Of a stretch of DNA of 64,000 bases, positions 37,261-44,637 are shown in pieces; position 1 is the stretch's first letter; every line of letters starts with the position of its first letter. Below the pieces are notes generated by a model, which saw only the letters and a program-made list of their open reading frames with translations, did not search any database and had not been told where the DNA came from. The position numbers were made by a program, and so were the translations under genes. This DNA is from JAOUEA01 sp963821935 (GTDB lineage: Bacteria; Actinomycetota; UBA4738; HRBIN12), in contig CAWGFM010000004.1 in the NCBI GenBank assembly GCA_963821935.1, positions 806,001 through 870,000 on the forward strand, read 5' to 3'.

Positions 37261-38090
37261 GCTCGATGAGGTTCGACGGACGAAGGGTGCTGGTAACCGG
37301 TGGAGCACGGGGGATCGGGCGCGGCATCGTCGATGCCTTCCTCGGCGAGGGCGCGCACGTCCTGGCCACGGACGTGCTGGAGGAGGGCTTGCGGTCCGTG
37401 CGTGAGTCCCATCCCCTTGCGGACCGGCTGACGGTCCACGCAGCGGATCTCGCGCAGGTCGATCAGGTGCGCACCGTGGTCCCGGCGGCGATCGACGCGC
37501 TCGGGGGAGTGGATGTGTTGGTCAACAACGCAGGTGCCCAACCCGAAGGCGGCGTGCTCAGCCTGGACGAAGGTGACATCGACGCGTGCTTCGCGGTGAA
37601 CGTTCGGGCGCCGCTGATCCTCATGCAGGACGTCTGCCGTCACCTGATCGAGCGCGGATCGCCGGGCTCGATCGTGAACATCGCCAGCGCCAACGCGTTC
37701 CAGAACGAGTCGCCGGAGTCGATCTACAACGCCTCGAAGGCCGCCCTCGTCGCCCTCACCAAGGCGGTGGCGCACGAGATGGGCCACCACGGCATCCGGG
37801 CGAACTGCGTGGCGCCGGGCGAGACCATCACCCCGGAAGCCGAGGAGGCGATGGCGGCGGATCCGAACGAGCGAGCGCTGGTCCGTCGCTACCTGGCCCG
37901 GATCCCGCTCCGCCACGCCGGGACCCCTCGCGATCAAGCGATGGCCGTGCTGTTTCTGGCCAGCGACGACGCGCGGTTCATCTCAGCGCAGACCCTGGTG
38001 GTGGACGGGGGTGAGATCGGCGGCGGCGGATGGTACGACGACCTGGACGCTCCACCGCTGCCCAGCGACGATCGGCCGGTGACCGGCTGA
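37257..38090 (+). CDS. Short-chain dehydrogenase/reductase
   Basis: A 277-residue SDR. The cofactor loop TGGARGIG is at residues 14-21, NNAG at 90-93, and the catalytic triad is Ser144 (NIASANAF), Tyr157 and Lys161 (YNASK). It continues with ASDDARFISAQTLVVDGGE, the usual classical-SDR end. The ATG overlaps the stop of the enolase-superfamily gene, so both act in one pathway, probably oxidation or reduction of a hydroxyl/keto acid. The stop is followed by a 34-bp gap to a convergent gene. Confidence 0.92.
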   Translation: MSSMRFDGRRVLVTGGARGIGRGIVDAFLGEGAHVLATDVLEEGLRSVRESHPLADRLTVHAADLAQVDQVRTVVPAAIDALGGVDVLVNNAGAQPEGGVLSLDEGDIDACFAVNVRAPLILMQDVCRHLIERGSPGSIVNIASANAFQNESPESIYNASKAALVALTKAVAHEMGHHGIRANCVAPGETITPEAEEAMAADPNERALVRRYLARIPLRHAGTPRDQAMAVLFLASDDARFISAQTLVVDGGEIGGGGWYDDLDAPPLPSDDRPVTG

Positions 38091-38124
38091 GCTCACACCG
38101 TGCGGTGAGCGAGCGCTGCAGGCC

Positions 38125-38997
38125 TCAGGGCAGGTCGGGCCTTCGCAATGGGCTACCGCGCACCTCCAGGTCGGCGATCGCGAGGAACTCCTCACCGACG
38201 CACGCTGCCGCGAGCAGCGACAGATCGGGCCCGCAGAACGCCACGTTGGTGGGCGCGTTGAGATAGACGGCCTCCCAGTCCTCGACCACGGTCTCGACGG
38301 TGCCGTCCGGCAGCACGCGGTCGAGCCGGTCGGGGGTGTAGTGAGCCACGTAGAGCCGGCCCTGGGTGTCGTAGGCCACACCGTCGGGCACCGTGTGGAA
38401 CAGCTCGGCGACGACCTCTGCCGTCCCTGCCGAGCCGTCCGACTCGATGGGGATGCGCCAGACCCTGCCACCGTCGAAGTCATCGGGGTGGGATTGGGCG
38501 ACCACGACGGCATCGCCGCCGGGGGTGAGGGTGATGCCGTTGGGGTACCCGCCGACCTGGGTGGTCCAGACCGACGTGGTGCGGTCGGGCAGCACGCGGA
38601 AGATCGCCGGGTTCTCCGACCCCGTGACGTACATGGTGCCGTCGGCGGTGAAGACCGGGGAGTTGGGATCGTCGATGGGCAGGTCGGAGGCACCCGCCGT
38701 GTAGGCCTCAACGGTGCCCGAGCCCGGATCGACCCGGACCACTTCCGCGCGATGCCAGTCGCACGCATAGACGCGGCCCCTTCCGTCGACCGCCATCCCC
38801 AGGATGCTGCCGCCCGTATTCGCGACCTCCTCGATCTCGCCGTCGAGCGTGACGGCGTAGATCTGCCCGCCCTCGCCGCCACAGTAGATGCGCTGGGTGA
38901 GGGGATCCCAGCACAACGCCTCAGGATGCTGGAGCGGCCGCGCGAGTTCCCGGAACACCGAGCGCGGGAACACCGGCTCCGTGGGGTAGGCCTTCAT
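38125..38997 (-). CDS. SMP-30/gluconolactonase family protein
   Basis: A 290-residue six-bladed beta-propeller. HPEALCWDP, ILGMAVDGRGRVYACDWH, SPVFTADGTMYVTGS, YPNGITLTPGGDAVVVAQS and PDGVAYDTQGRLYVAHY form repeated blades with the metal-ligand Glu, Asn and Asp positions of SMP-30 lactonases. Such enzymes hydrolyse sugar-acid or other lactones using a divalent metal. The ATG overlaps the grdA stop (ATGA), so it is co-translated with the selenoprotein operon. A related protein is encoded at the other end of the grd gene block (43739-44579). Confidence 0.87.
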   Translation of the reverse strand: MKAYPTEPVFPRSVFRELARPLQHPEALCWDPLTQRIYCGGEGGQIYAVTLDGEIEEVANTGGSILGMAVDGRGRVYACDWHRAEVVRVDPGSGTVEAYTAGASDLPIDDPNSPVFTADGTMYVTGSENPAIFRVLPDRTTSVWTTQVGGYPNGITLTPGGDAVVVAQSHPDDFDGGRVWRIPIESDGSAGTAEVVAELFHTVPDGVAYDTQGRLYVAHYTPDRLDRVLPDGTVETVVEDWEAVYLNAPTNVAFCGPDLSLLAAACVGEEFLAIADLEVRGSPLRRPDLP

Positions 38998-39461
38998 ACC
39001 TCTCCCCTGGCGCGTTTCATCGCAGCGTTGACTCCGTCCACGTCCAGGGTCATCTCGAAGAAGCCGATCTGCTCCTCGTAGACGGCCCCGTCGGATTGCG
39101 CCTTCACTTCGTCCTCGAACACGTGCAGCACCGGGAGTCCCAACTGAACCCCCGCCAACGGACCCACCCAGGCGGGATCACCGTCCCGAACCGTCTCGGC
39201 CGCCACCTCGACGGCTTCAGCGTCGGCAGCTCCGAGCATCACCACGATGTCGTCACCGCCGATCTCATCCACGATCCGCTTGATCAGTGCCTGGTTGTCC
39301 GGGTCCATGGCGCCGGACGCTGTTCAGACGAAACACTCCGTGCGCACTTCGATCACGTCGGCGCCGGCGCTCCTGGCCACCTCGGCGATGGCTTCGCCGG
39401 GCACGCTGTCACGCTCGCCGAGCGCGATCACCTTCTTGCCTCGCAGCTCCATGTCGGTCAT
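38994..39461 (-). CDS. grdA: Glycine/sarcosine/betaine reductase selenoprotein A (GrdA), UGA-encoded selenocysteine
   Basis: A 155-residue selenoprotein read through an in-frame TGA at 39326-39324. Residues 1-45 end TECFV, residue 46 is selenocysteine, and TASGAMDPDNQ follows. The joined sequence matches the GrdA family: GKKVIALGERDSVPG at the start, the CFVU redox motif, and GPLAGVQLGLPVLHVFEDE and YEEQIGFFEMTLDVDGVNA in the C-terminal half. Length agrees with the ~157 of clostridial GrdA. Neither half alone makes sense as a gene. GrdA carries the carboxymethyl-selenoether intermediate between proteins B and C and is re-reduced by thioredoxin, encoded just upstream. It overlaps trxA by one base. 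Confidence 0.93.
39297..39318 (-). promoter_or_regulatory. Candidate SECIS hairpin downstream of the grdA UGA
   Basis: On the transcript, GTCCGG pairs perfectly with CCGGAC across a 10-nt loop, starting 5 nt after the UGA. The loop has G at its second position, as in bacterial SECIS elements. The apical loop begins 11 nt after the UGA, closer than the 16-37 nt usually quoted, so this is weaker than the grdB element. Confidence 0.5.
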
Positions 39462-39820
39462 CACCCCCTCAGATGCTCCGGGACGGGCGGGCCCACCGCG
39501 GGCGCGCCGTCCAACAACCGGACCAGTGCCTGCTCGATCTGCTCGGGCGTCGTCGCGTTGCTCGTGAGTCGCTCGACCTCGACGCCGTCGCGCATCGTGA
39601 CGTACGCAGGCAGACCGGCAACGCGTAGATCGCGGCAGAGCTTCCTGTTGTCCGGTGCGTTCACCTTCACGAAGCGCACCCGGTCGCCGTAGGTCTCGGC
39701 GAGCGCTTCGACCGCAGGCATCAGGGCCAAGCATGGCTGACACTGCGGTCCCCAGATGTCGACGAGCACGTGCCCCTCGGCGGCCAACCCCTCGAACGTC
39801 TCCACGGTGGCATCGATCAT
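39461..39820 (-). CDS. trxA: Thioredoxin of the glycine-reductase-type operon
   Basis: A 119-residue thioredoxin fold with active site WGPQCQPC (Cys27, Cys30) and the cis-proline LPAYVTM segment. The Gln between Pro and Cys departs from the common WCGPC/WAxxC forms but matches the relaxed motifs of Grd-linked thioredoxins. GAGGAGGAG lies about 7 nt before ATG 39820. It lies between grdC and grdA, overlapping grdA by one base. In clostridial glycine reductase, thioredoxin reduces the selenoprotein A disulfide/selenosulfide after each turnover; the same role is inferred here. No thioredoxin reductase gene is in the window. Confidence 0.88.
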   Translation of the reverse strand: MIDATVETFEGLAAEGHVLVDIWGPQCQPCLALMPAVEALAETYGDRVRFVKVNAPDNRKLCRDLRVAGLPAYVTMRDGVEVERLTSNATTPEQIEQALVRLLDGAPAVGPPVPEHLRG

Positions 39821-39834
39821 CGGTGCACTCCTCC

Positions 39835-41154
39835 TCAGGTCTCGAGTGTCACGGACACGCCGTCCCACAGCCGGGTGAGCCGGCCCAAGAACAACGACCC
39901 CTTCGCGATCAGCATCGTGCGGTGCATCTCACCGGCGGCCATCCGGTCGAGCGCGTGCGGGATCCACGGCACCGCGCTCGCGATGTGTCCCTGCGTCGGT
40001 GAGAACCCCGGCATCCCATGCGCATGGGCGAACCCGCCGATGTCGGCTCGTTCCATCTCCCCGCGCACCACGCCGAGCCCCGCGAGCATCTTGTAGTTCC
40101 GATCGGCGACGTCACCTCCACCCTGCGGCTCGGTGATCTCCGGGTTGTGGATCTCCGTCGCGTACCGATCCACGTCGCCGATCTTCAGGCCCATCGCATC
40201 GAGCGGAGACCCCACCAGGGCCTCGAGCTGCGGCTGGGGTGCGCTGCCCGCCTCGACGGGCATGCGACCAACCGCATCGGTGCGCACGACGGGTCCGTTC
40301 GTACCGTCGCCAACCTCGAGCAGCACGGCCATGCCCGCCAGCACGTCCTCGATCACCGGGAAGCCTTTGGACAGGGCTCCTTCGAACTTCATGCCGAGCT
40401 TGCCGAGCGAGCCGCCGGCCACTACCACGATGCGTTCCTCGATGCCGGCCTCGATCAGCGCCGCGGCCACGACCAGGGCGTGCACCGGCGCCGCGCAGAA
40501 CGACTTCACGTCGATCGCGCTCGCACGATCGAGCCCGCACTCCTCCGCGATCGCTTTCGCAACGTTGCCGCCGCCCCGCTGATAGCGGTCGCCGACCGCC
40601 TCCTCACCGCACCCGATGGCGTGCGTGATCGAGCTGGGATCGGCGCCGGTTCGTGACAGCAGGTCCCGGAGGGCGTGAACCCCACTCGCCTTGATGGCCA
40701 GGTTCTCCAGCAGCACGTTGGCGGTGAGCGATTCGTCGGACTCGTGATCACCCACGAACGAGCCCACGATCCGGTCGCCCGTGCGGATCGCGAGCTCGCC
40801 TGCGGCGGGCTCCGCGCCCATGTGCACCAGGTCGAACCGATCCACCTCGGCGAGCAGCGAGTAGAAGTCCGCCTGCGGCATCAGGTCACCGAAGCGACCG
40901 GTGGCCGACGCATCCTGTACCGGGTGTTCCCACCAGGTGCGGGGTCGTTCCCACAGATCTTCGGGCATGAGGTTGCCCACGAACACCTGGTTGGGCGGGT
41001 AGGCGACGGCATCGTCGAAGGACCGCAGCGCCCCCGTGAGCCGCTCCAGCTGATCAGGTTCCCTCGCGGGTTTGGAGCCGTACCGCACCAGGTCGGGGAC
41101 GTGCTCCAACACGAACGACGCCGACGCCACCGCGGCGCGGCGCTCGCCGGTCAT
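39835..41154 (-). CDS. grdC: Glycine/sarcosine/betaine reductase component C, beta-subunit-like (GrdC)
   Basis: A 439-residue protein of the GrdC family, related to ketoacyl-ACP synthase III. Matching stretches are LEHVPDLVRYGSKP, PNQVFVGNLMPEDLWERPRTWWE, RYQRGGGNVAKAIAEE, SFCAAPVHALVVAAALIEAG (Cys220) and EIHNPEITEPQGGGDVADRNY (split). Clostridial GrdC is ~510 residues; about 70 are missing after FDLVHM (residue 112). In the classical complex GrdC and the phosphotransacylase-like GrdD release acetyl phosphate from the selenoprotein. No grdD is found here, so the product may be released differently. Overlaps grdB by ATGA. Confidence 0.9.
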   Translation of the reverse strand: MTGERRAAVASASFVLEHVPDLVRYGSKPAREPDQLERLTGALRSFDDAVAYPPNQVFVGNLMPEDLWERPRTWWEHPVQDASATGRFGDLMPQADFYSLLAEVDRFDLVHMGAEPAAGELAIRTGDRIVGSFVGDHESDESLTANVLLENLAIKASGVHALRDLLSRTGADPSSITHAIGCGEEAVGDRYQRGGGNVAKAIAEECGLDRASAIDVKSFCAAPVHALVVAAALIEAGIEERIVVVAGGSLGKLGMKFEGALSKGFPVIEDVLAGMAVLLEVGDGTNGPVVRTDAVGRMPVEAGSAPQPQLEALVGSPLDAMGLKIGDVDRYATEIHNPEITEPQGGGDVADRNYKMLAGLGVVRGEMERADIGGFAHAHGMPGFSPTQGHIASAVPWIPHALDRMAAGEMHRTMLIAKGSLFLGRLTRLWDGVSVTLET

Positions 41155-42437
41155 GCCAGCTCCCAGATGGTGGCCGGGCCGACCTCGGTGGCGAGCATCT
41201 CGAGCGCGCGCTCGAGGATCGCGACCCGCAGTTCGTGCTCGTCACCGGCGGCCAGCGCTGGGTCACCGGTGGGATGAGTGATCGAGACGCCCCGCAGGAT
41301 GCGGTTGGTCCCCACCATCTGTGCGATCGTCGGCAGCGCCGTCACGAGCACCGTCGGTATCCCTTCCCGTTCGAATTCCTTCGCGAGCGTTGCCCCGCAA
41401 CGCGTGCCTGTGCCTCAGGTGCCGGTGAGGATCACCGCGCCCACATCCGCTTCCCGCAGCTCGGCGGCGATCTCCTGGCCGAACTTGGCGGCGGTGGCCA
41501 CCGGCGTATCGACGCCCGAGGTGGTGTAGAACGCCGCGTGCAGCGATCCGAACGATCCTCGGCGCTCCAGCTCGCGCGCGGCATCGAGCGGCACCAACCG
41601 GTTCGGATCGGCGTTGGCCGCCGTCGTGTCGAACCCCGCGTGGACGGACTCGTAGTCCCCTGACGTCATCGACGCGACGCCGTCGATCGGGTAGCGCAGC
41701 CACACGTTCGCATGCCGCGTGGGCAGATGATCCGGGTTGCCTTGCGGCACGCAGCCCGCTTCGGTGACGAGGGCGAGCCGGGCGGCCGGGAGGTCGATCA
41801 CGGGTGCAGCGGGGGGCACGCGGTCGCCCGTCGGCCCGACCTCCGTCCGAACGTCGCCCGCGAGCTTGGCCAGCAGCAGGTCGATCGCGCGGACCGCCCC
41901 GACCCGGTCGGCACGAACGTTCGACCGGAGGCCGCGTGGCAGGTAGCCCTCGTCCTCAGGTCCACCGATCGGTTCCCCCGCCGCCAGGCGCGATGCGAGC
42001 CCGGCCATCACCGGCACCACCGTTCGCATGGCCGCCACGTTGGACCCGGTCGGGACGATGAAGGCGGCTCCCTCCGCAGCCATGACGCCGGGTGAGTCCG
42101 GTGTCATCGCCGCCACGACCGCGATCCCGCGGCGGCCTGCCTCGCGCGCCAGGACGCCGCACGCGTATCCGTATCGTCCCGACCCGAACGACGGGCCGCA
42201 GACGAGCGCGTCGGGCCGGAGCTCCTCGAGCCAGGCGAGCAGCGTGGCGAGGGCGTCGCGCTCGTGCTCGCCGAAATGGTCGTCGCCACACGCGAGCGTC
42301 ACATCGGGCACGACCCCGGCTGCCGCGAACGCGCGCCCGGGCCCCTGAGGGCCGTCGAGCCGGACGGGCTCGTGCCCGGCAGCCTCCTCGCCGCCGAGGC
42401 CCGCGAAGAACTGGTTGAGGTAGTGGACGATCGTCAT
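41151..42437 (-). CDS. grdB: Glycine/sarcosine/betaine reductase component B, selenoprotein subunit (GrdB), UGA-encoded selenocysteine
   Basis: A 428-residue selenoprotein with an in-frame TGA at 41417-41415 as residue 341. Before it lies AVILTGT; after it GTGTRCGATLAKEFEREGIP. This matches the GrdB Sec motif (UGTxTRCGA), with the usual UGTC Cys replaced by Gly. The N-terminus VHYLNQFFAGLGGEE and internal GPSFGSGRYGYACG, GYLPRGLRSN and GCVPQGNPDH are family-typical, and length is close to the clostridial ~436. The C-terminus after Sec continues NRILRGVSITHPTGDPAL. Protein B binds the amine substrate and delivers the carboxymethyl group to the GrdA selenolate. It overlaps grdE (ATGA) and grdC (ATGA). 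Confidence 0.94.
41387..41403 (-). promoter_or_regulatory. SECIS hairpin downstream of the grdB UGA
   Basis: On the transcript, 11 nt after the UGA, GCGTTGC pairs perfectly with GCAACGC (7 bp) around a GGG loop. The apical loop starts 18 nt after the UGA and begins with G. Stem length, loop size, loop G and distance all fit the bacterial SECIS pattern for SelB-dependent selenocysteine insertion. The hairpin lies within the codons for TRCGATL. Confidence 0.8.
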
Positions 42438-43690
42438 GCCGGCACCGCCGTCCAGGTCGAGTCTCCGGTCTCGATGCAGGCGGCGACGTAGGCCCACGTG
42501 GGCACGGGCTCGCCGACCCGCGCATCGCTGCGGGAGCCGATCACCGCGTCTGGGCTCCAGGGCTCGACCAACTCGTCCTCGTTGCCGGTGCTGATCAAGC
42601 AATCCGCCTCGGGAACGTGGTCGGTGAGACCGCCGTTGGTCTCACAGACGAGGGCCGTGGTCGCGATGCCTGCCTGCTCGCATGCGCGAACGGTGAGCAT
42701 GGTGTCCGTGTGCGAGTTCCCCGATGAGAAGGTGGTGCAGATCGCGCCGTCGGCTCCGAGCGAGCGCGCCAGCTCGGCCGAGGCCAGCGCGGAGCGCTGC
42801 TTCTGGGCGGCGGTGTCGAGGTAGCCGGGCGCCACGATCAGGCCCGCGAACCGGAACCGCTCACCGTGGCCTTCGAACAGGGCTCGCAGCAAGGCGCTGT
42901 CCTGATAGGCAGCGGTGACGTTGCGAACACCGGCCCAGTCGTACGCCCCGTTCGTGAGCGCACCATCCAGGATCGAGCGTGGATCGAAGGTCGTGGGCTC
43001 GAGCCCGATCATCGGCCGTCCCATGAAGTAGGTGTCCAGGAGGGGACCCTCGGATGCCACTTGCAGGATCGCCACGAGCGCGGGCAGGTCATCACCGCCG
43101 GACGGCACCGGCCATGCGTATCGCACCACGTCGGCGGTCTCGTCGTCGATCGTCGTGGCGGCAAGGTCACGCGCCACACGCAGCGTCTCGCGGCGGATCG
43201 CACCATCCACGTCGGCAACGGCCGCACCCTGGGCCGGCACGAAGCGCAGCACCACGTTGGCGGTGTCGCCGTACGGGCTTCGATCCGCGCCGGGCCCGGA
43301 CATGTCGACGAGGGAATCGGGGAACTCGTCCGGCCCCACGAAACCGGCGCCGAACAGATCACAGGTACTGATGACCGCCACGCCCCGAAGGCGGTTGCTC
43401 CGTCCTGACCCTGCGGCGTCGAGCGCGCCGAGCACACCCGGGAACGACGACGACGGATCGGAGGCCTTGGCCGAGGGCAGCACGACGTCGAGGACGTTGG
43501 AGATCCGAACGGGCTCGCCGGGGCGGACGACCTCGACCGTGGCCTCCGCCAGCGCGGGTTCCCCCGCCCCGACCGCGAGCTGCGAGGTCGACACCGTCAG
43601 CGTGGTGCCATCTCGCCCTGTCTGCGTCCCCTCGACGATCCTGTCGATCTCGAACGTCGCGATCTCGAGATCAGCGACCGTCGATGACAC
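42434..43690 (-). CDS. grdE: Glycine/sarcosine/betaine reductase component B, GrdE-like proprotein without the cleavage-site cysteine
   Basis: A 418-residue protein of the GrdE/GrdG/GrdI family: PGEPVRISNVLDVVLPS, DSLVDMSGPGADRSPYGDTANVVL (split), HGERFRFAGLIVAPGYLDTAAQKQRS (split), LGADGAICTTFSSGNSHTD. In clostridia this proprotein cleaves itself near residue 242 to create a pyruvoyl group from a Cys. Here the matching stretch (ALTNGAYDWAG, residues 244-254) has no Cys, and none occurs between 111 and 317, so the pyruvoyl cofactor is probably absent. The start is GTG 43690 with TAGACT 7 nt upstream. That -10 overlaps operator 3. It overlaps grdB by ATGA. Confidence 0.9.
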   Translation of the reverse strand: MSSTVADLEIATFEIDRIVEGTQTGRDGTTLTVSTSQLAVGAGEPALAEATVEVVRPGEPVRISNVLDVVLPSAKASDPSSSFPGVLGALDAAGSGRSNRLRGVAVISTCDLFGAGFVGPDEFPDSLVDMSGPGADRSPYGDTANVVLRFVPAQGAAVADVDGAIRRETLRVARDLAATTIDDETADVVRYAWPVPSGGDDLPALVAILQVASEGPLLDTYFMGRPMIGLEPTTFDPRSILDGALTNGAYDWAGVRNVTAAYQDSALLRALFEGHGERFRFAGLIVAPGYLDTAAQKQRSALASAELARSLGADGAICTTFSSGNSHTDTMLTVRACEQAGIATTALVCETNGGLTDHVPEADCLISTGNEDELVEPWSPDAVIGSRSDARVGEPVPTWAYVAACIETGDSTWTAVPA

Positions 43691-43700
43691 TGTCGACAGT
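43689..43700. promoter_or_regulatory. Operator 3: palindrome overlapping the grdE promoter and start
   Basis: ACTGTCGACAGT is a perfect 12-bp palindrome covering the last two bases of the start triplet complement and part of the -10. It contains the TGT[T/C]GACxGT core of the other operators. A repressor bound here would block the leaderless grdE promoter. Confidence 0.6.
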
Positions 43701-43703
43701 CTA
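43698..43703 (-). promoter_or_regulatory. Leaderless -10 element of grdE
   Basis: TAGACT on the minus strand is 7 nt before GTG 43690. This internal promoter would let grdEBC-trxA-grdA be expressed separately from the upstream phoX unit. Confidence 0.6.
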
Positions 43704-43738
43704 CCGGAGGAGGGAACCGACCGCCAGCGGCGAGACGG

Positions 43739-44579
43739 CTAGGGGATCTCGGGCAGGTGCAGCGGCTCGCCTGCCACGCCCAGGTCGGCGATCGAGAGCG
43801 ACGTTCCCCCGACGTTCGCCACCACCACACGATCGAGGTCCCGAGCCCACCCACGCGATGTTGGTGGGGGCATCGAGGGTCGAGGCCAGGTGGTCGTCGA
43901 CGACCAGGTCGGTGCCCCCATCCTGGGCGACGCGAACGATCCCGTCGGGGCGGTACAAGGTCACCCACAGGTTGCCCTCGGCATCGAGGGCGATGCCGTC
44001 GGCATCCGTGTCGGGGAGCTCGGCGATCGTCTCCGGCTCTCCTGCCGAACCGTCAGCCCGGATCGGAACCCGCACGACGCGCTCGGCCTTGGCTTCGACC
44101 ACGACGAGCGCTGAGCCGTCCGGCGTCACCAGGCATCCGTTGGGGTAGGCCGGCACAGCGGTGGTCCACCGCTCGGCTGTGGTCGCACCGGGCGAGATGC
44201 GAACGATCTCGGGCCGGCCGTCCTCGCCGGAACACGTCACGTACAGCACGCCGTCCGGCCCGAACGCGGCGACGTTCGGGCAATCCATGTCCCCGCCGCC
44301 CACGCCGCGCGCGTACGTTTCGACCGCCCCAGTGGCAGGGTCGAGCCGAGCGATCTCGTCCTTGCCCGCATCACACGCGTAGACGCGACCGCGCCCGTCG
44401 ACCGCGAGGCCGAGCATGGAGCCCCCCGTCGAAGCGACCTGCGTCACCTCCCCTTCCAGGCTCACAGCGTAGAACTCGCCGCCCTCTCCTCCGGCATAGA
44501 TCGATCCGTCGACGCGGTTCCACGTCACACCTTCAGGATGGTTGAGGCCTTCCGCGAGGTCTTCGAATCGTTCAAGCAT
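43739..44579 (-). pseudogene. SMP-30/gluconolactonase family protein with a single-base frameshift near the C-terminus
   Basis: From ATG 44579 the frame encodes a beta-propeller (NHPEGVTWNRV, MLGLAVDGRGRVYACD, CPNVAAFGPDGVLYVTCS, YPNGCLVTPDGSALVVVEA) up to NIAWVGS. The expected ending DLDRVVVANVGGTSLSIADL through HLPEIP is in the next frame. Removing one base from the CCC run at 43840-43842 joins them and gives a ~280-residue protein ending at 43739. It is a paralogue of the protein at 38125-38997, and the two bracket the grd genes. Read literally, the frame runs on to 43701. A sequencing error is as likely as a real mutation. Confidence 0.8.
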
Positions 44580-44637
44580 CAAGGCTCTGCCGTCCTCACG
44601 ATTGCGAGCGGTCGATGGGATCCCGCTCGAACGTGGA

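Noticed and set aside
38091..38124. Possible hairpin terminator between the convergent SDR and SMP-30 genes
   Set aside because: The CTCA/TGAG and CCG/CGG arms leave a bulge and a loop of only two bases, so pairing is poor.
38994..39461. The in-frame TGA could mean grdA is two truncated genes or a pseudogene
   Set aside because: The TGA is at the exact family Sec position (CFV-U-TASGA), the second half has no sensible independent start, reading frame and conservation continue unchanged across it, and grdB shows the same pattern.
41151..42437. grdB ending at the TGA at 41415 with a separate small downstream gene
   Set aside because: The downstream part matches the GrdB C-terminus in the same frame (GTGTRCGATLAKEF), and a SECIS-like hairpin follows the TGA.
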